Shown here: piece by piece, positions 61,665 through 64,000 of the stretch | Layout: every line of letters begins with the position of its first letter | Position numbering within the stretch: the stretch's first letter is position 1 | Source: Deinococcus aquaedulcis | GTDB lineage: Bacteria; Deinococcota; Deinococci; Deinococcales; Deinococcaceae | DNA: 64,000 nt | NCBI RefSeq assembly: GCF_019693445.1 | Contig: NZ_JAHRBL010000014.1 | Location: 1 to 64,000, forward strand | Direction of reading: 5' to 3' | Program-made: the position numbers and the translations under genes | Notes under the pieces: generated by a model | What the model was told of the DNA's origin: nothing | Seen by the model: only the letters and a program-made list of their open reading frames with translations | The model's database searches: none

Positions 61665-61841
61665 ATGCTGACCCGGCTTCAGACGTGGTGGCGCCGCCTG
61701 CTGGGGCGCCCGGCCCTGCCCAGCCCCGCTTCGCCCAAAGGTGGGGACGACCCAGGCGGCGCCGGGGTACTGGTGCCTGCCGGCCCCCGCCCACGCCGGG
61801 ACGGCGCGCAGGCCCAGCCCCCGGCCGAATCGCGGCCCTGA
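61665..61841 (+). CDS. Predicted leaderless small protein (58 aa)
   Basis: MLTRLQTWWRRLLGRPALPS then a Gly/Pro/Arg-rich tail. TTGATC, 18 bases and CACACT form a promoter five bases before the ATG, as at wrbA. The N-terminal 15 residues form a basic amphipathic helix. It precedes the acyl-CoA ligase gene by about 100 bases and may share its transcript. Unknown family; small ORF, so confidence is moderate. Confidence 0.45.
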   Translation: MLTRLQTWWRRLLGRPALPSPASPKGGDDPGGAGVLVPAGPRPRRDGAQAQPPAESRP

Positions 61842-61850
61842 AGATTTCCT

Positions 61851-61856
61851 TATACT
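61851..61856 (+). promoter_or_regulatory. Possible -10 of the acyl-CoA ligase gene
   Basis: TATACT in an A/T-rich stretch, no good -35. It would give a leader of about 80 bases containing a GC-rich hairpin (CCCTGGTC-ACGGC-GACCAGGG inside GCGGGCCGC/GGCGGCCCGC). Confidence 0.4.
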
Positions 61857-61938
61857 CCCCGCATTCACCCCAGCGGGCCGCGCCCTGGTCACGGCGACCA
61901 GGGGCTTTAGGGCGGCCCGCGCCCCACAAGGAGACCCC

Positions 61939-63630
<1,692 letters not shown>

Positions 63631-63646
63631 GCAGAGCAGATTAAGC

Positions 63647-63681
63647 GCGTGCCCACCGTTGAAAGTGGGCACGCACTTTTT
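63647..63681 (+). terminator. Terminator of the acyl-CoA ligase gene
   Basis: GCGTGCCCAC pairs perfectly with GTGGGCACGC (loop CGTTGAAA), followed by ACTTTTT. Confidence 0.9.
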
Positions 63682-63746
63682 GGTGTCTCTCTTCTGGACG
63701 GTTGCTGAGATCCATCCCACAGCATTTTTCCCAGCGTGCCCCCAGG

Positions 63747-64000
63747 TTAGCGGGACGGCAGCACGCCGGCATACATCTCGTCCAGAGAAAGCGTCATGTT
63801 CAGGCAGGGCAGCTCGATCTCGCCTTCTCCGGCCAGTTCGCGCAGCGGCCACTGGTCGCCTGCGCGGCGGTAGGCATAGACCCGGCGCTCGCTCTGTTCC
63901 ACGATCAGATACATCTGGAGGCTGGGCAGAGCGGTGTACAGGCCAAATTTGCCCACCCGGTCATGGCTGACCGTACTGGCCGACAGCACCTCAATCAGCA
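63747..64000 (-). CDS. Uma2-family (DUF820) endonuclease-like protein, C-terminal part
   Basis: The visible C-terminal 84 residues continue past the window edge. The segment VEVLSASTVSHDRVGKFGLYTALPSLQMYLIVEQ with S-x-ST...DR..K...Y and the following basic strand VYAYRR, then ELPCLNMTLSLDEMYAGV, is the hallmark end of Uma2/DUF820 proteins, a PD-(D/E)XK-like nuclease fold of unclear function, common in Deinococcus and cyanobacteria. N-terminus lies beyond the window. Confidence 0.8.
   Translation of the reverse strand, partial: LIEVLSASTVSHDRVGKFGLYTALPSLQMYLIVEQSERRVYAYRRAGDQWPLRELAGEGEIELPCLNMTLSLDEMYAGVLPSR

Overview
The window is chromosomal DNA from a high-GC bacterium of the genus Deinococcus (or a close relative). 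The evidence is an S12-S7-EF-G translation locus, an orthologue of the radiation-responsive quinoprotein kinase RqkA, a LysW-pathway lysine deacylase (LysK), trehalose synthase, a long HflX, and many genes that start a few bases after a -10-like hexamer with no ribosome binding site. Leaderless transcripts of that kind are known to be common in Deinococcus. I see no insertion sequence, prophage, CRISPR array or plasmid-type gene. The window reads as ordinary core chromosome with several unusual gene starts.

Layout: 1-5.2 kb, minus strand, holds rpsL-rpsG-fusA, a small membrane protein gene between two terminators, then tuf (cut by the window edge). 5.3-19.6 kb holds tRNA-Ser(CGA), hflX, an EEP-family phosphohydrolase, a PQQ-type sugar dehydrogenase, two zinc metallopeptidases, prs, a CrtI-like oxidoreductase, a metallophosphoesterase lipoprotein and dnaJ. 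19.8-28.0 kb is one minus-strand chemosensory operon of the Pil-Chp kind: MHYT sensor, CheY, CheW, PilJ-like receptor, hybrid CheA, pseudo-receiver plus DUF4388 (PATAN), and receiver plus Roadblock-like protein. Its last four junctions use stop/start overlaps or short gaps. It lacks cheR and cheB.

28.5-41 kb holds sugar and phosphate metabolism (pgm, glpX, treS, ppk), wrbA, tRNA-Gln(CUG) and rpsA. 41-52 kb holds an FG-GAP exported protein, a VOC dioxygenase and a divergent membrane protein with palindromic operator-like sites, a LysM-NlpC/P60 wall hydrolase, an MFS exporter, an SLC13-type transporter and lysK. 52-64 kb holds comM, tatA, rqkA downstream of a DUF885 peptidase gene, glgX, a lipoprotein peptidase, an acyl-CoA ligase and a truncated Uma2-family gene.

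The recurrent theme is translation initiation. rpsL must start at CTG, because an in-frame TGA lies just upstream. hflX probably starts at ATA behind a near-perfect Shine-Dalgarno sequence. prs starts at TTG. About nineteen genes look leaderless. Four genes (hflX, the 36-aa membrane protein, the MFS exporter, comM) follow a predicted leaderless upstream ORF whose stop overlaps or abuts the downstream start, a layout that suggests translational coupling. All functional calls come from reading motifs; no search was run.
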